This document shows, piece by piece, positions 5,691 through 6,459 of a stretch of DNA of 6,459 nucleotides. Position numbers and translations under genes: made by a program. This stretch comes from a bacterium (lineage in GTDB: Bacteria > SZUA-182 > DTGQ01), in NCBI GenBank assembly GCA_023512255.1, contig JAILZY010000140.1, positions 1 to 6,459 on the forward strand, read 5' to 3'. The notes under the pieces are model-generated. The model ran no database searches and had not been told where the DNA came from. It saw only the letters and a list, made by a program, of their open reading frames with translations. Position 1 is the stretch's first letter. Every line of letters starts with the position of its first letter.

Positions 5691-6248
5691 TTTCGCCCGC
5701 TCAACATATTGTCCGGTCCGGGTATCGACCACGATCCTATCTCCGTTATTGACAAAGATTGGCACTTGAATCCTGGCGCCGGTATTCATAATAGCCGGCT
5801 TATTGCCTCCGGTAACCGTATCTCCCTTAAAGCCAGGCTCGGTCTCAACCACCTCAAGCTCTACAAAATTAGGCAGGTTGATGGCAATTGGTCGATTGTT
5901 GAAAAAGAGCACATTAACCTCGAGATTTTCAATCAGGTAATCCTTAGCCTCTCCAACTTGGGATTCCTCCATTTCGATCTGTTCGTAGTTTTCCGTATTC
6001 ATAAAATGATACATGCCATCCTGAGCATAGAGAAATTGCATGGGGTGCTCTTCCAGCTGGGCAGGCTCAAGCTTTTCACCCGACTTGTAGGTCCGATCGA
6101 GAACATTTCCAGTAATCATATTCTTCAGCCTGGTTCTGGTAAAGGCATTCCCTTTGCCAGGCTTGACGAATTGAAAATCAACGACAATATACGGCTCTCC
6201 GTCTATTTGAATTTTTAGGTTCTTTCTAATATCACTAACTTCGTACAT
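5685..6248 (-). CDS. efp: Elongation factor P
   Basis: EF-P binds between the P and E sites of stalled ribosomes and promotes peptide bond formation at consecutive prolines. The protein has 187 residues (E. coli 188) and all three beta-barrel domains, about 1-63, 64-127 and 128-187. The domain I loop reads FVKPGKGNAF; K32 corresponds to E. coli K34, the residue lysylated by EpmA. The domain III signature K-x-A-x4-G-x2-I-x-V-P is intact at 150-169. The start at 6248 is supported by AAAGGG ten bases upstream and by the normal N-terminus. It is followed by epmA on the same strand, so modifier and target are probably made from one transcript. A Lys-type loop next to epmA argues for the lysylation branch rather than the Arg-rhamnose (EarP) branch. 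Confidence 0.97.
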   Translation of the reverse strand: MYEVSDIRKNLKIQIDGEPYIVVDFQFVKPGKGNAFTRTRLKNMITGNVLDRTYKSGEKLEPAQLEEHPMQFLYAQDGMYHFMNTENYEQIEMEESQVGEAKDYLIENLEVNVLFFNNRPIAINLPNFVELEVVETEPGFKGDTVTGGNKPAIMNTGARIQVPIFVNNGDRIVVDTRTGQYVERAKK

Positions 6249-6258
6249 AGAATCGAAT

Positions 6259-6264
6259 CCCTTT
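6259..6264 (-). promoter_or_regulatory. Ribosome binding site of efp
   Basis: On the minus strand AAAGGG precedes the efp ATG by ten bases, a workable Shine-Dalgarno sequence that supports the start at 6248. Confidence 0.6.
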
Positions 6265-6296
6265 CTGTATGTGAATTGAAAATAGTAACAAATGAA

Positions 6297-6325
6297 AGTA
6301 TATCAGAAACGGCGAACAAGTTAAA
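6297..6325 (-). promoter_or_regulatory. Candidate efp-epmA promoter
   Basis: Read on the minus strand, TGATATACT (6305 down to 6297) is an extended -10 with hexamer TATACT. A weak -35, TTTAAC (6325-6320), lies 17 bases upstream. Transcription would start near 6290, giving a leader of about 42 bases. Like the pump promoter, it relies on an extended -10 with a poor -35. Confidence 0.45.
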
Positions 6326-6339
6326 GCAAAATTCAAGAT

Positions 6340-6376
6340 ACTAGGAGTGTGTGAATATCACAATGAATATCCTAGT
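6340..6376. promoter_or_regulatory. Nested palindrome upstream of the efp promoter
   Basis: Outer arms ACTAGGA (6340-6346) and TCCTAGT (6370-6376) enclose an inner TGTGA-ATA-TCACA (6350-6362). The inner site resembles a CRP half-site pair, but its spacing is 3 rather than 6, so I do not call it CRP. It sits just upstream of the proposed -35 box, a usual place for a regulator to bind. It could also form a hairpin in a transcript from beyond the right edge. Confidence 0.4.
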
Positions 6377-6380
6377 CTGC

Positions 6381-6394
6381 CGAACAGATGTTCC
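6381..6394. promoter_or_regulatory. LexA/DinR-type SOS box match
   Basis: CGAACAGATGTTCC fits the published Bacillus-type consensus CGAACRNRYGTTYC at every position, including the GAAC-N4-GTTC core. It lies 133 bases upstream of the efp start and about 55 bases upstream of its proposed -35. It may instead serve a gene beyond the right edge. No SOS gene is visible in the window, and whether this organism uses this LexA class is unknown. Confidence 0.4.
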
Positions 6395-6396
6395 CC

Positions 6397-6459
6397 ATGT
6401 TGAAAAAATAATGTTGAAAATATAAAGGGGAGGAGAGAAAATAAAGAGAGAAGAAAGTT
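6397..6459. other. Right-edge non-coding stretch with direct repeats and a purine tract
   Basis: ATGTTGAAAA occurs at 6397-6406 and 6411-6420. From 6424 to 6457 the plus strand is all purine except one T at 6442. It includes AGGGGAGGAG, which would be a strong Shine-Dalgarno sequence, but no start codon follows within reach before the window ends. No gene is called. Confidence 0.35.

Noticed and set aside
5709-6218. Plus-strand reading frame of 169 codons opposite efp
   Set aside because: It is fully antisense to a clear EF-P gene, with no recognisable domain and no sign of its own ribosome binding site or promoter.
6350-6362. CRP/FNR binding site
   Set aside because: The arms TGTGA/TCACA fit CRP, but the spacer is 3 rather than 6 bases, and FNR half-sites are absent.

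Overview
The window has a convergent layout. Two plus-strand genes fill the left two thirds (204-4393) and two minus-strand genes fill the right third (4704-6248). A repeat-rich, gene-free gap of 310 bases separates them. All four proteins are intact, and no RNA gene, insertion sequence, phage gene or CRISPR array was seen. The genes are bacterial. Base composition is moderate in the genes and AT-rich between them. An EpmA/EF-P pair points to a bacterium with the lysylation-type EF-P pathway (common in Proteobacteria and related Gram-negative lineages). I cannot name the phylum from this sequence.

Left part: a promoter with an extended -10 and an 11-bp leader hairpin precede a 1143-residue P-type ATPase. 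The pump has sequence hallmarks of the Na+,K+-ATPase-like (P2C) group. Its N-terminus carries a complete PTS EIIA domain of the PtsN/fructose type with its phosphorylatable histidine (H69). This fusion is the most interesting item in the window, because free EIIA-Ntr is a known regulator of potassium transport in enterobacteria. A HAD phosphatase/phosphomutase-like gene follows on the same strand after 92 bases.

Right part: efp (elongation factor P) and epmA (EF-P lysine ligase) form a probable two-gene operon on the minus strand. The ligase would charge K32 of the EF-P encoded just upstream. The aminomutase EpmB, which would make the beta-lysine substrate, is not in the window.

Non-coding DNA: short tandem duplications lie at three gene ends (the pump stop codon, the HAD start codon and the efp stop codon) and fill the central gap. 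A GCTCTTATT motif recurs in both orientations near the gene ends. Upstream of efp there is a nested palindrome and a perfect match to the Gram-positive-type LexA/DinR consensus. Part of that site recurs as a 14-base identity upstream of the pump gene, in the same orientation relative to transcription.
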